Notes: generated by a model not told the origin, from the sequence alone. A stretch of 64,000 bases of DNA from Triticum aestivum (GCF_018294505.1 NC_057809.1:503376506-503440505); one strand, 5' to 3'; shown: positions 46,013 through 58,432, counted from the first letter of the stretch. Program-made: numbers and translations.

Positions 46013-47835
46013 AGCATCCCCAAGCTTAATTCCTGCTCGTCCTCGAGTAGGTAAATGATAAAAACAGAATTTTTGATGTGGAATGCTACCTAACATATAT
46101 ATCCATGTAATTTTCTTTATTGTGGCATGAATGCTCAGATTCGTAAGATTCAAAACACAAGTTTGATATTGACATAAAAATAATAATACTTCAAGTGTAC
46201 TAACAAGGCAATTATGTCTTCTCAAAATAACATGGCCAAAGAAAGCTTATCCCTACAAAATCATATAGTCTGAATATGCTCCATCTTCATCACACAAAAT
46301 ATTCATATCATGCACAACCCCGATGACAAGCCAAGCAATTGTTTCATACTTTTGATGTTCTCAAACTTTTTCAACTTTTATGCAATACATGAGTGTGAGC
46401 CATGGGCATAGCACTATAGGTGGAATAGAATATGGTGGTTGTGGAGAAGACGAAAAGAAGGAGATGGTCTCACATCAACTAGGAGTATGAACGGGCTATG
46501 GAGATGCCCATCAATAGGTTTCAATGTGAGTGAGCAGGGATTGCCATGCAACGGATGCACTAGAGCTATAAGTGTGTGAAAGCTCAAAAAGAAAACTAAG
46601 TGAGTGTGCATCCAACTTGCTTGTTCATGAAGACCTAGGGAAATTTGAGGAAGCCCATGTTTGGAATATACAAGCCAAGTTCTATAATGAAAAATTCCCA
46701 CTAGTATACGAAAGTGACAACATAGGAGACTCTCTATCATGAAGATCATTGTGCTACTTTGAAGCACAAGTGTGGTAAAAGGATAGTAGCATTGTCCCTT
46801 CTCTCTTTTTCTCTCATTTTTTTTCTTTTTCCGGGCCTTCTCTCTCTTTTCTGGCCTTTCCTCTTTTTCCTCACATGGGACAATGCTCTAATAATGAAGA
46901 TCATCACACTTTCATTTACTTACAACTCGATACTTAGAACAAAATATGACTCTATATGAAATGCCTCTGGCGGGGTACCGGAATGTGCAATGACTCAAGA
47001 GTGACATGTTTGAAAATTATGAACAGTGGCTTTGCCACAAATACTATGTCAACTACATGATCATGCAAAGCAATATGACAATGATGAAGCGTGTCATACT
47101 AAACAGAACGGTGGAAGTTGCATGGCAATATATCTTGGAATGGCTATGGAAATGCCATAATAGGTAGGTATGGTGGCTGTTTTCAGGAAGGTATATGGTG
47201 GGTGTATGGTATCGGCAAAAGTTGCACGGTACTAGAGAGGCTAGCGATGGTGGAAGGGTGAGAGTGCGTACAATCCATGGACTCAACATTAGTCATAAAG
47301 AACTCACATACTTATTGCAAAAATCTATTAGTCATCGAAACAAAGTAGTACGTGCATGCTCCTAGGGGGGATAGATTGGTAGGAAAAGATTGTCGCTCAT
47401 CCCGGACCGCCACTCATAAGGAAGACAATCAAAAAATATCTCATGCTCCAACTTCGTTACGTAACGGTTCACCATACGTGCATGCTACATGACTCACAAA
47501 CCTTAACACAAGTATTTCTCAAATTCACAATTACTCACTAGCATGGCTCTAATATCACCATCTTCATATCTCAAAACAAGCATAAGGAACTTCTCATAGT
47601 ATTCAATGCACTTTATATGAAAGTTTGTATTATACCCCTCTTGGATGTCTATCATATTAGGACTAAATTTATAACCAAAGCAAATTACCATGTTGTTTAA
47701 GACTCTCAAAATAATATAAGTGAAGCATAATAGTTCATCAATTTCTTCAAAATAAAACCACCGTTGTGCTCTAAAAAGATATAAGTGAAGCACTAGAGCA
47801 AACAACAAACTACTCCAAAATATATAAGTGAAGAT
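46013..47835 (-). other. mosaic element 3' region, Sabrina-like, no pol
   Basis: It follows 23019-24900 closely, starting with the polypurine tract AAGCTTGGGGATGCT (minus sense). It breaks off at about 47835, where the Sabrina-like copy would continue toward protease. No coding domain. Confidence 0.75.
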
Positions 47836-47973
47836 CAAAAGATTCGATTGCAAGATCTAAAGATATACCTTCAAGCACTCACCTCCCCGGCAACGGCGTC
47901 AGAAAATAACTTCTTTGACGGGATGTGAGTTCCGCTTACCTAGCCTCCCCAGCAACAGTGCCAGAAAAGAGGT
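47836..47973 (-). other. mosaic element leader, B-type, with two primer sites
   Basis: Resembles 43805-43894. In minus sense two tRNA-Asp-like sites are present: 47946-47963 (three mismatches), 10 bases from the LTR, and 47884-47901 (one mismatch), 62 bp further in. Confidence 0.7.
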
Positions 47974-49289
47974 TGATGTCTACTACGCAACTTTATCCTT
48001 GTAGACATTGTTGGGCCTCCAAGTGCAGAGTTTTGTAGGGCAGTAGCAAATTTCCCTCAAGTGGATGACCAAAGGTTTATCAATCCGTGGGAGGCCTAGG
48101 ACGAAGATGGTCTCTCTCAAACAACCCTACAACCAAATAACAATGAGTTTCTTGTGTCCCCAACACACCCAATACAATGGTAAATTTTATAGGTGCACTA
48201 GTTCGGCGAAGAGATGGTGATACAAGTGTAGTATGGATGGTAGATATAGGTTTTTGTAATCTGAAAATATAAAAACAGCAAGGTAGCAAGTGGTAAAAGT
48301 GAGCGGAAACGATATTGCAATGCTTGGAAACAAGGCCTAGGGTTCATATTTTCACTAGTGCAAGTTCTCTCAACAATGATAACATAATTAGACCATATAA
48401 CAATCCCTTAACGTGCAACAAAGAGTCACTCCAAAGTCACTAATAGCGGAGAACAAACGAAGAGATTATTGTAGGGTACGAAACCACCTCAAAGTTATTC
48501 TTTCTAATCGATCTATTGGGCTATTCCTATAAGTGTCACAAACAGCCCTAGAGTTCGTACTAAAATAACACCTTAAGACACACATCAACCAAAACCCTAA
48601 TGTCACCTAGATACTCCAATGTAACCATAAGTATCCGCGGGTTTGATTATACGATTGCATCACACAATCTCAGATTCATCTATTCAAACCAACACAAAGA
48701 ACTTCAAAGAGTGCCCCAAAGTTTCTACCGGAGAGTCAAGACGAAAATGTGTGCCAACCCCTATGCATAAGTTCACAAGGTCATAGAACCCGCAAGTTGA
48801 TCACCAAAACATACATCAAGTAGATCACGTGAATATCCTAATGTCACCACAGATAAGCACATGCAAGGCATACATCAAGTGTTCTCAAATCCTTAAAGAC
48901 TCAATCTGATAAGATAACTTCAAAGGGAAAACTCAGTCCATTACAAGAAGGTAGAGGGGGAGAAACACCATAATATCCAACTATAATAGCAAAGCTCGCG
49001 GTACATCAAGATCGTGTCAAATCAAGAACACGAGAGAGAGAGAGAGATCAGACACATAGCTACTGGTACATACCCTCAGCCCCGAGGGTGAACTACTCCA
49101 TCCTCATCATGGAGACCATCGGGATGATGAAGATGGCCACCGGTGATGGTTTCCCCTCCGGAAGGGTGGCGGAACGGGCTCCCAATTGGTTTTTGGTGGC
49201 TGCAGAGGCTTGCGGCGGTGGAACTCCCGATCTAGGTAATATAATAGCATGGAACAATAAAAAATTATAGATACGTTGGAGACGTATCA
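47974..49289 (-). repeat. right LTR of the mosaic element, B-type with Sabrina-like end
   Basis: It starts TGATGTCTACTACGCAAC like B. To about 49236 it follows the B LTR (CTTGCGGCGG, then CCCGATCTAGG). It then jumps to TAATATAATAGCATGG, which is Sabrina-like U3 start sequence, leaving out the B promoter region with its TATA box. Confidence 0.8.
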
Positions 49290-49294
49290 TTATC

Positions 49295-50381
49295 CTTTCC
49301 GATCGATCTATCCAAGAGTTAATACTAAAATAACACCAAGTTATCATTTCCGATCGATCTATCTAAGAGTTCGTACTGAAATAACACCATATGATACAAA
49401 TCAACCAACTCTAATGTCACCTAGATACTCCAATGTCACCGCGAGTATCCGTGAGTTGATTATACAATATGCATAAGACAATTTCAGATTCATAATACTC
49501 AATCCAACACAAAGAACCTCAAAGAGTGTCCCAAGATTTCTATCGGAGAAACAAGGACGAAAACATGCATCAACCCCTATGCATAGATTACCCCAATATC
49601 ACTTCGGGAATCTGCGAGTTGAGTGCCATATTCATAGCAAGACATACATCAAGTGATCTCAAATCCATAAAAGTATTCAATCCGATAATAACAAAATCTC
49701 AAAGGGAAAACTCAATTCATCACAACAAGATAGAGAGGGGAAAAGACCATATGATCCAACTATATTAACAAAGCTCGCGATACATCAAGATCGTGCCAAA
49801 TCAAGAACATGAGATAGAGAGATAAAGATTAAACACATAGCTACTAGTACAAACCCTCAACCCCTACTCCCTCCTCATCATGGTGGCCGCTGGGATGATG
49901 AAGATGGCCACCAATGATGATTTCCCCCTCCGGCAGGGTGCCAGAACGGGGCCTAGATTGGTTTTTCATCGATACAGAGGCTTGCGGCGGCGAAAGTTCT
50001 GATCTAGGGTTATTTTGATGGTTTCTATATTTATAGGATTTTTCAGTGTTGGAATCACGCGAAGATGGGCCTCGAGGTGACCACAACCCATCGGGGCAAG
50101 CCAGTCCCCTCTGACGCACACTGGTGGGTTGTTCCCACCTCGTGGCTCTTCTGGCCCTCCCACAAAGCTTCCAGTGCCTCTTTTGTTCCAAAAAAATTCG
50201 TCAAAAAGTTTTGTTGCATTTGGAGAACTTTTATTTCTGCACAAAAAACAATACCATGGTAGTTATGCTGAAAACATCGTCAATTCGGGTTAGTTCCATC
50301 CAAATCATACCAAAACCATATAAAATTGTTGTAAACATGGCATGAATGCTTCATAAATTATAGATACTTGGAGACGTATCA
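49295..50381 (-). repeat. B LTR, second plus-strand part
   Basis: It resumes with CTTTCCGATCGATC and ends GGAGACGTATCA. It carries a minus-strand TATAAATA (50026-50033) and an 18-bp imperfect inverted repeat upstream (arms 50073-50090 and 50125-50142). Confidence 0.85.
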
Positions 50382-50934
50382 GTTAAAGGCAATGATCATG
50401 TATATAGACATCACGACCTAGACAAGTAAACTGACTCCTGTCTGCATCTACTACTATTACTCCACCCATCGACCGCTATCCAGCATGAATTTAGGGTATA
50501 AGTTAATGAAAACAGAGTAATGCTTTAAGCAAGATGACATGATGTAGACAAAGTAAACCCAAGCAATATGAATAAACCATATCTTTTTATCCTTAATGGC
50601 AACAATATGAATATGTGTCATGTCCCTTTCTGTCACTAGGATTGACCACCGCAAGATTGAACACATCACAAAACACCTCTCCCATTGCAAGAAAAATCAA
50701 TCTAGTTGGCCAAACTAAACGAATAGATCAGAGAGAAATACAATGCTATAATAATCATGCATAAAAGAATTCAGAGAAGACTCAATTAATATTCATGAAT
50801 AATCTGATTATAAACCCACAATTCATCGAATCCCAACAAACACACCGCAAAAGAAGATTACATCAAATAGAACTCCAAGAACATTGAGGAGAACATTGTA
50901 TTGAAGATCAAAGAGAGAGAAGAAGCCATCTAGC
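50382..50934 (-). repeat. Sabrina-like LTR fragment
   Basis: It matches the middle of the Sabrina-like LTR (compare 21890-22440), beginning near AAGGCAATGATCATG. Both sides are cut: by B on the left, by the second copia element on the right. Confidence 0.85.
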
Positions 50935-52666
50935 TGTTGGGGAACGCAGTATTTCAAAAAAAAATTCCTACGATCACGCAAGATCTATCTACGATATGCA
51001 TAGCAACGGGAGGGGAGAGTGTGTCTAAGTACCCTCGTAGACCGAAAGCGGAAGCGTTTAGTAACGCGGTTGATGTAGTCGAACGTCTTCACGATCCAAC
51101 CGATCCAAGCACCGAACGTACGACACCTTCGTGGTCAGCACACATTCAGCTCGATGACGTCCCTCGATCTCTTGATCTAGTTGAGGATGAGGGAGAGTTC
51201 CGTCAGCATGACGGCGTGGCAATGGTGATGATGAAGTTACCGGCGCAGGGCTTCGCCTAAGCACTACGATGATATGACCGAGGTGTGTAACTGTGGAGGG
51301 GGACACCGCACACGGCTAAGACAAATCTTGGAGTGCCTTTGGGGTGCCCCCTGCCCACGTATATAAAGGAGGGAGGGAGAGAGGCCGGCTCTCCTAGGGG
51401 CGCGCCAAGTGTAGGGAGTCCTACTAGGACTCCCAAGTCCTAGTAGGATTCCCTTTCCCTTTCGGAGTAGGAAAGAAGGAAAGGAGGGAGAGGGAGAAGG
51501 AAGGGGGCACGCCCCCACCCCTTGTCCAATTCGGTTTGGGCAGGGGGAGGCGCGTGCCACCTCATGGCCCTTCTTCCCTCTCTCCACTAAAGCCCAATAA
51601 GGCCCATTAACTTCCCTTGGCGAGTTCCGTAACTCTTCGGTACTCCGAAAAATACCTGAATCACTCGAAACCATTCTGATGTCCGAATATAGCCTTCCAG
51701 CATATCGATCTTTACCTGTCGACCATTTCGAGACTCCTCGTCATGTCCGTGATCTCATCCGGGACTCCAAACAAACTTCGATCATCAAATCACATAACTC
51801 ATAATACAAATCGTCATCGAACGTTAAGTGTGCGAACCCTACGGGTTCGAGAACTATGTAGACATGAACGAGACACATCTTCGGTCAATAACCAATAGCG
51901 GAACCTAGATGCTCATATTGGCTCCTACATATTCTACGAAGATCTTTATCGGTCAAACCGCATAACAACATATGTTGTTCCCTTTGTCATCGGTATGTTA
52001 CTTGCCCGAGATTCGATCATCAGTATCATCATACCTAGTTCAATCTCGTTACCAGCAAGTCTCTTTACTCGTTCCTTAATGCATCATCCCATGACTAACT
52101 CATTAGTCACATTTCTTGCAAGGCTCATAGTGATGTGCGTTACCGAGGGGGCCCAGAGATACCTCTCCGATACACAGAGTGACAAATCCTAATCTCGATC
52201 TATGCCAACTCAACAAACACCATCGGAGACACCTGTAGAGCATCTTTATAATCACCTAGTTATGTTGTGATGTTTGATAGCACACAAGGTGTTCCTCCGG
52301 TATTCGGGAGTTGCATAATCTCATAGTCAGAGGAACATGTATAAGTCATGAAGAAAGCAATAGCAATAAAACTAGACGATCATTATGCTAAGCTAACGGA
52401 TGGGTCTTGTCCATCACATCATTCTCTAATGATGTGATCCCATTCATCAAATGACAACACATGTCTATGGTCAGGAAACTGAACCATCTTTGATTAACGA
52501 GCTAGTCAAGTAGAGGCATACTAGGGACACTCTGTTTTGTCTATGTATTCACACATGTACTAGGTTTCCGGTTAATACAATTCTAGCATGAATAATAAAC
52601 ATGTATCATGATATAAGGAAATATAAATAACAACTTTATTATTGCCTCTAGGGCATATTTCCGTCA
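50935..52666 (-). repeat. copia LTR (3' LTR in element sense), 1732 bp
   Basis: TGTTGGGGAACGC to GCATATTTCCGTCA on the plus strand, with a polypurine tract directly inside (rc of GCCTCCCACTTGCACTAG). It is similar to but clearly different from the Angela-like LTR, mainly in the GC-rich part. Confidence 0.9.
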
Positions 52667-53592
52667 GCCTCCCACTTGCACTAGAGTCAATAATCTAGTT
52701 CACATCACCATGTGATTTAACACCAATAGTTCACATCACCATGTGATTAACACCCATAGTTCACATTGGCATGTGACCAACACTCAAAGGGTTTACTAGA
52801 GTAAATAATCTAGTTCACATTCCCATGTGATTAACACCCAAAGAGTACTAAGGTGTGATCATGTTTTACGTGTGAGAGAAGTTTAGTCAACAGGTCTGCC
52901 ACATTCAGATCTGTATGTATTTTGCAAATTTATATGTCTACAATGCTCTAGATGGAGCTACTCTAGCTAATTGCTCCCACTTTCAATATGTATCCAGATT
53001 GAGACTCGGAGTCATCCGGATCGGTGTAAAAGCTTGCATCGACGTAACTCTTTACGATGAACTCTTTATCACCTCCATAATCGAGAAATATCTTCTTAGT
53101 CTTCTAAGGATAATTTTGACCGATGTCCAGTGATCCATTCCTGGATCAATATCGTACACAATAGGTTTGGTACACAATATCCCTTGCCAAACTCATGGAA
53201 AGGTACACAATAGGTTTGGTACACAGCATATCATACTTTATAGAACCTATGGCTGAGGCATAGGGAATGACTTTCATTCTCTTTCTATTTTCTGTCGTGG
53301 TCGTGTTTTGAGTCTTACTCAACTTTACACCTTGCTTGTTGAGTCTTACTCAACTTTACACCTTGCAATACAAGCAAGAACTCCTTCTTTGACTGTTCCA
53401 TTTTGAACTACTTCAAAATCTTGTCAAGGTATGTCCTCGTTGAAAAATCTTATCAAGCATTTTGATCTATCTCTATAGATCTTGATGCCTAATATGTAAG
53501 CAGTTTCACCGAGGTCTTTATTTGACAAACTCCTTTCAAACACTCCTTTATGCTTTCTAGAAAATTCTACATCATTTCTGATCAACAATATG
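52667..53592 (-). other. copia 3' region, decayed RT/RNase H end
   Basis: Directly inside the LTR are repeated CACATCACCATGTGA-type sequences (52700-52840), then decayed pol. A direct repeat of about 40 bp (53310-53365, GAGTCTTACTCAACTTTACA twice) is visible. No open frame with a domain. Confidence 0.5.
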
Positions 53593-54621
53593 TCATTCAC
53601 ATATACTTATCAGAAAGGTTGTAGTGCTCCCACTCACTTTCTTGTAAATACAGGCTTCACCGCAAGTCTGTATAAAGCTATATGCTTTGATCAACTCATC
53701 ACAGCGTATATTCCAACTCCGAGATGCTTGCACCAGTCCATAGATGGATCGCTGGATCTTGCATACTTTGTTAGCACCTTTAGGATCGATAAAACCTTCT
53801 GGTTGCATCATATACAAATAATCCATTAAGGAATGCAGTCTTGACGTCCATTTGCCAAATTTCATAATCATAAATGCGTCAATTTCTAACATGATTCGGA
53901 TAGACTGAAGCATCGCCATGGGTGAGAAGGTCTCATCATAGTCAACTCCTTGAACTTATCGAAAACCTTTCGCAACAAGTCGAGCTTTGTAGACAGTAAC
54001 ATTACCGTCAGCGTCAGTCTTCTTCTTGAAGATCCATTTATTCTCTATTGCTTGCCGATCATCGGGCAAGTCAACCAAAGTCCACACTTTGTTCTCATAC
54101 ATGGATCCCATCTCAGATTTCATGGCCTCAAGCCATTTCGCAGAATCTGGGCTCATCATCGCTTCCTCATAGTTCGTAGATTCGTCATGGTCAAGTAACA
54201 TGACCTCCATAACAGGATTACCGTACCACTCTGGTGCGGATCTTACTCTGGTTGACCTACGAGGTTCGGTAGTAACTTGATCAGAAGTTGCATGATCATC
54301 ATCATTAGCTTCCTCGCTAATTGGTGTAGGAATCACTGTAACTGATTTCTGTGATGAACTACTTTCCATTTCGGGAGAAGGTACAATTACCTCATCAAGT
54401 TCTACTTTCCTCCCACTCACTTCTTTCGAGAGAAACTCCTTCTCTAGAAAGGATCCATTCTTAGCAACAGATATCTTGCCTTCGGATCTGTGATAGAAGG
54501 TGTACCCAATAGTCTCCTTTGGGTATCCTATGAAGACACATTTCTCCGATTTGGGTTCGAGCTTATCAGGTTGAAGCTTTTTCACATAAGCATCGCAGCC
54601 CCGAACTTTAAGAAACGACAA
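53593..54621 (-). pseudogene. copia integrase C-terminus and reverse transcriptase pieces
   Basis: 54621-53956 contains KLEPKSEKCVFIGYPKETIG (integrase/RT linker), an acidic stretch, and the RT start WTLVDLPDDRQAIENKWIF with KARLVAKGF. After a frame break, 53919-53593 contains QPEGFIDPKGANKVCKIQRS, IYGLVQASRSWN and CIYKKVSG, conserved copia RT blocks. The catalytic YVDD block would follow and is not in an open frame. The piece is a broken RVT_2 polymerase. Confidence 0.85.
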
Positions 54622-54987
54622 CTTGGGTTTCTTGCCAAACCACAGTTCATATGGTGTCGTCTCAATGGATTTAGATGGTTCCTTATTTAACGTGAATGCA
54701 GCCGTCTCTAAAGCATAATCCCAAAACGATAGCGTAAATCAGTAAGAGACATCATAGATCGCACCATATCTAATAAAGTATGATTACAATGTTCGGACAC
54801 ACCATTACACTGTGGTGTTCCAGGTGGCCTGAGTTGCTTCCACATTGTTTCAAATGAAGACCAAACTCGTAACTCAAATATTCACCTCCGCGATCAGATC
54901 ATAGAAACTTTATTTTCTTGTTATGATGATTCTCAACTTCACTCTGAATTTCTTTGAACTTTTCAAATGTTTCAGACTTGTGTTTCA

Positions 54988-56258
54988 TTAAGTAGATATA
55001 TACCCATATCTGCTGAAATCATCTGTGAAGGTCAGAAAATAACGATACCCGCCGTGAGCCTCAACACTCATCGGACCGCATACATCAGTATGTATTATTT
55101 CCAATAAGTCAATGTCTCGCTCCATTGTTCCAGAAAACAGAGTTTTAGTCATCTTGCCCATGAGGCATGGTTCACAAGCATCAAGTGATTCCAAAAGCCC
55201 ATCAGCATGGAGTTTCTTCATGCGCTTTACACCAATATGACCTAAACGGCAGTGCCACAAATAAGTTGCACTATCATTATTAACTTTGCATCTTTTGGCA
55301 TCAATATTATGTGTATCACTGTGATCGAGATTCAGTAAACCATTTACATTGGATGTAAGACCATAAAAGGTTTTATTCATGTAAACAGAACAACAATTAT
55401 TCTCTGATTTAAATGAATAACCGTATCGCAACAAACATGATCCAATCATACGTATGCTCAACACGAACACCAAATAACATTTATTTAGTTCCAATACTAA
55501 TCCGGAAGGTAGAGGGAGTATGCGAGGTGATCTTATCAACCTTGGAATTATTTCCAACACACCTCGTCACCTCGCCCTCAACTAGTCTTTGTTCATTTTG
55601 AAACTCTTGTTTTGAGTTACTAATCATAGCAACTGAACCGGTATCAAATACCCAGGGGCTACTATGAACACTAGTAAAGTACACATCAATCACATGTATA
55701 TCATATATACTTTTGTTCACTTTGCCATCCTTCTTATCCGCCAAGTATTTAGGGTAGTTCTGCTTCCAGTGACCATTTCCTTTGTAGTAGAAGCACTCAG
55801 TTTCAGGCTTGGGTCTAGCTTTGGGCTTCTTCATGGGACTGGCAACTTTCTTGCCATTCTTCTTGAAGTTCCCTTTTTTCCTTTGCCCTTTTACTTGAAA
55901 CTAGTGGTCTTGTCAACCATCAACATTTGATGCTTTTCTTTATTTCTACCTTCGCCAATTTCAGCATCGCGAAGAGCTCGGGAATCGTTTTCGTCACCCC
56001 GTGCATATTATAGTTCATCACAAAGTTCCAGTAACTTGGTGATAGTGACTACAGAGCACTATCAATCACTATCTTATCTGGAAGATTAACTCCCACTTGA
56101 TTCAAGCGATTGTAGTACTCAGACATTCTAAGCACATGCTCACTGGTTGAGCTATTCTCCTCCATCTTGTAGGCAAAGTACTTGTCAGAGGTTTCATACC
56201 TCTCGACACGGGCATGAGTCTGAAATACTAATTTCAACTCTTGGAACATCTCATACAC
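54988..56258 (-). pseudogene. copia gag, protease and integrase pieces
   Basis: 56258-56049: UBN2-type gag (SEHVLRMSEYYNRLNQVGVNL). 55834-55481: CFYYKGNGHWKQNYPKY, a zinc knuckle with two Cys replaced, then WVFDTGSVAMI, the protease active site with intact Asp-Thr-Gly. 55560-54988: pre-integrase HCRLGHIGVKRMKKL with CEPCLMGKM (His-His-Cys-Cys), then HTDVCGPM with a catalytic Asp and GYRYFLTFTDDFSRYGY with the next. The order gag, protease, integrase, RT defines Ty1/copia. Frames change between pieces, so the polyprotein is broken. Confidence 0.88.
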
Positions 56259-56921
56259 TCAGTGGCGTTCAAAACATTTTTGAAGTCCCGGTTCTAAGCC
56301 GTAAAGCATGGTGCACTAAACTATCAAGTAGTCAGCATACTGAGCTTGTCAAGTGTTCATAACGCCTGCATCTGCTCCAACAATAGGTCTATCACCTAGT
56401 AGTGCATCAAGGACATAATTCTTCTGTGCAGCAACGAGGATAATCCTCAGATCACGAACCCAGTCCGCATCATTGCTACTATCTTTCAACTTATTTTTCT
56501 CTAGGAAGATATCAAAAATAAAACAGCATAGCTATACGCGAGCTATTGATCTACAACATAGATATGCAAAAACTATCAGGACTAAGTTCATGATAAATTA
56601 AAGTTCAATTAATCATATTACTTAAGAACTCCCACTTAGATAGACATCCCTCTAGTCATCTAAATGATCACGTGATCCATATAAACTAAACCATGTCCGG
56701 TCATCACGTGAGATGGAGTAGCTTTCGATGGTGAACCTCACCATGTTGATCATATCTACTATATGATTCACGTTGGACCTTTCGGTCTCAGTGTTCCGAG
56801 GCCATATCTGCATATGCTAGGCTCGTCAAGTTTAACCCGAGTATTCTGCACATGCAAAACTAGCTTGCACCCATTGTATGTGAACGTAGAGCTTATCACA
56901 CCCGATCATCACATGGTGTCT
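56259..56921 (-). other. copia gag start and leader
   Basis: Partly similar to 33990-34690 of the Angela-like copy, with one copy of the unit duplicated there. It stops in mid-leader at TGTCT, the target-site copy of W2. Confidence 0.6.
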
Positions 56922-58342
56922 TGATACATCTCTGTCGTATCTACTTTTCGAAACACTTTTGCCCTTGTTTTGGACTCTAACTTGCATGATTTGAATGGAA
57001 CTAACCTGGACTGACGTTGTTTTCAGCAGAATTACCATGGTGTTATTTATGTGCAGAAACAAATGTTCTCGGAATGACCTGAAACTTCACGGAGTAACTT
57101 TTTGGAAAATATAAAAAATACCTGCAAAAGATGAAGGCCAGGGGGGCCACCACCTGTCCACGAGGGTGGGGGCGCGCCTGCCCCCCTAGGGCGCGCCCCC
57201 TACCTCATGGGCCCCCTGGTGCTCCTCCGACTCCAACTCCAACTCTATATATTGTGTTTTGGGGAGAAAAAAAATCAGAGAGAAGAATTCATCGTGTTTT
57301 ACAATATGGAGCCGCCGCCAAGCCCTAAAACCTCTCAGGGGGGCTGATCTGGAGTCCGTTCGGGGCTCCGGAGAGGGGAATCCGTCACCATCGTCATCAT
57401 CAAGCATCCTCCATCACCAATTTCATGATGCTCATCGCCGTGCGTGAGTAATTCCATCGTAGGCTTGCTGGACGGTGATGGGTTGGATGAGATTTATCAT
57501 GTAATCGAGTTAGTTTTGTTAGGGTTTGATCCCTAGTATCCACTATGTTCTGAGATTGATGTTGCTATGACTTTGCTATGCTTAATGCTTGTCATTAGGG
57601 CCCGAGTGCCACGATTTCAAATCTGAACCTATTATGTTTTCATCAATATATGAGAGTTCTTGATCCTATCTTGCAAGTCTATAGTCACCTATTATGTGTT
57701 ATGATTCGTTAACCCCGAAGTGACAAAAATCGGGATACTTACCGGTGATGACCGTAGTTTGAGGAGTTCATGTATTCACTATGTGTTAATGCTTTGTTCC
57801 GGTACTCTATTAAAAGGAGGCCTTAATATCCCTTAGTTTCCATAAGGACCCTGCTGCCACGGGAGGGTAGGAGAAAAGATGTCAGGCAAGTTCTTTTCCA
57901 TAAGCACATATGACTATATTCGGAATACATGCCTACATTACATTAGTGAACTGGAGCTAGTTCTATGTCACCCTAGGTTATGACTGTTACATGATGAACC
58001 ACGTCTGGCATAATTCTCTATCACCGATCCATTGCCTATGAGCTTTCCATATATTGTTCTTCGCTTATTTACTTTTCCGTTGCTATTGCTATCATCACTA
58101 CAAAATACCAAAAACACTACTTTTACTACTGTTACCTTTTGCTACCGTTACCACTACTATCATATTACTTTGCTACTAAATACTTTGCTGCAGATATTAA
58201 GTTTCCAGGTGTGGTTGAATTGACAACTCAGATGCTAATACTTGAGAATATTCTTTGGCTCCCCTTGTGTCGAATCAATAAATTTGGGTTGAATACTATA
58301 CCCTTGAAAACTGTTGCGATCCCCTATACTTGTGGGTTATCA
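56922..58342 (+). repeat. W2 5' LTR (1421 bp)
   Basis: TGATACATCTCTG to GTGGGTTATCA. TATA box TATATAT at 57246-57252; GC-rich inverted repeat at 57158-57211 about 35 bp upstream. The end of the LTR resembles that of G1 (CTTGTGGGTYATCA), indicating related families. Confidence 0.92.
57158..57211 (+). promoter_or_regulatory. promoter-proximal GC-rich inverted repeat, W2 LTR
   Basis: GGGGGCGCGCC and GGCGCGCCCCC form an 11-bp perfect core, extended outward by CCACGAGG against CCTCATGG, and further by CCAGGGGG against CCCCCTGG outside the listed span. It precedes TATATAT by about 35 bp. Confidence 0.7.
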
Positions 58343-58353
58343 AGACTATTTTC

Positions 58354-58371
58354 TGGCACCGTTGCCGGGGA
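58354..58371 (+). other. primer binding site, tRNA-Asp type (W2)
   Basis: TGGCACCGTTGCCGGGGA, one mismatch to the tRNA-Asp site, 11 bases after the LTR end. Confidence 0.8.
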
Positions 58372-58400
58372 GCATAGCTCTATTCTTTGAGTCACTTGGG

Positions 58401-58420
58401 ATATATATATATATATATAT
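58401..58420 (+). repeat. (AT)10 microsatellite
   Basis: Perfect AT run in the W2 leader, about 12 bp before the gag ATG. Confidence 0.95.
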
Positions 58421-58432
58421 CTTCTTATCATT

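Larger units (their letters stand above)
44419..49289 (-). mobile_element. mosaic gypsy element with two different LTRs
   Basis: Target duplication TTATC flanks it (44414-44418 and 49290-49294). The left LTR (44419-46012) and adjoining 3' region are Sabrina-like. From about 47836 the leader, primer sites and right LTR (47974 to about 49236) are B-type, and the last 53 bp (49237-49289) are Sabrina-like again. No coding domain is present. Reverse transcription makes equal LTRs, so unequal LTRs inside one target duplication call for recombination or deletion after insertion. Confidence 0.8.
42180..50381 (-). mobile_element. B: small gypsy derivative with one unknown ORF, split by a mosaic element
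   Basis: In minus sense: LTR (49295-50381 plus 43895-44418), tRNA-Asp-type primer site, leader, one ORF (277 aa), 3' non-coding sequence with polypurine-type motifs, then truncation at the copia fragment (42179). Its LTR ends TGATGTCTACTAC (plus-strand left) and GAGACGTATCA (right). No gag, protease or pol domain was recognised, so the element must depend on others. The 3' sequence (42180-42480) is close to 25010-25300 of the Sabrina-like element. Confidence 0.75.
50935..56921 (-). mobile_element. second copia element (BARE/WIS/Angela-like), 5' part beyond the window
   Basis: In minus sense: leader, gag, CCHC/protease, integrase, RT, 3' region, LTR (50935-52666). It is cut at 56921 by the gypsy element W2, and the rest of its leader and its 5' LTR must lie to the right of the window. 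The flank CTAGC (50930-50934) is one target-site copy. It is more diverged than the Angela-like copy but keeps longer coding pieces. Confidence 0.88.
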
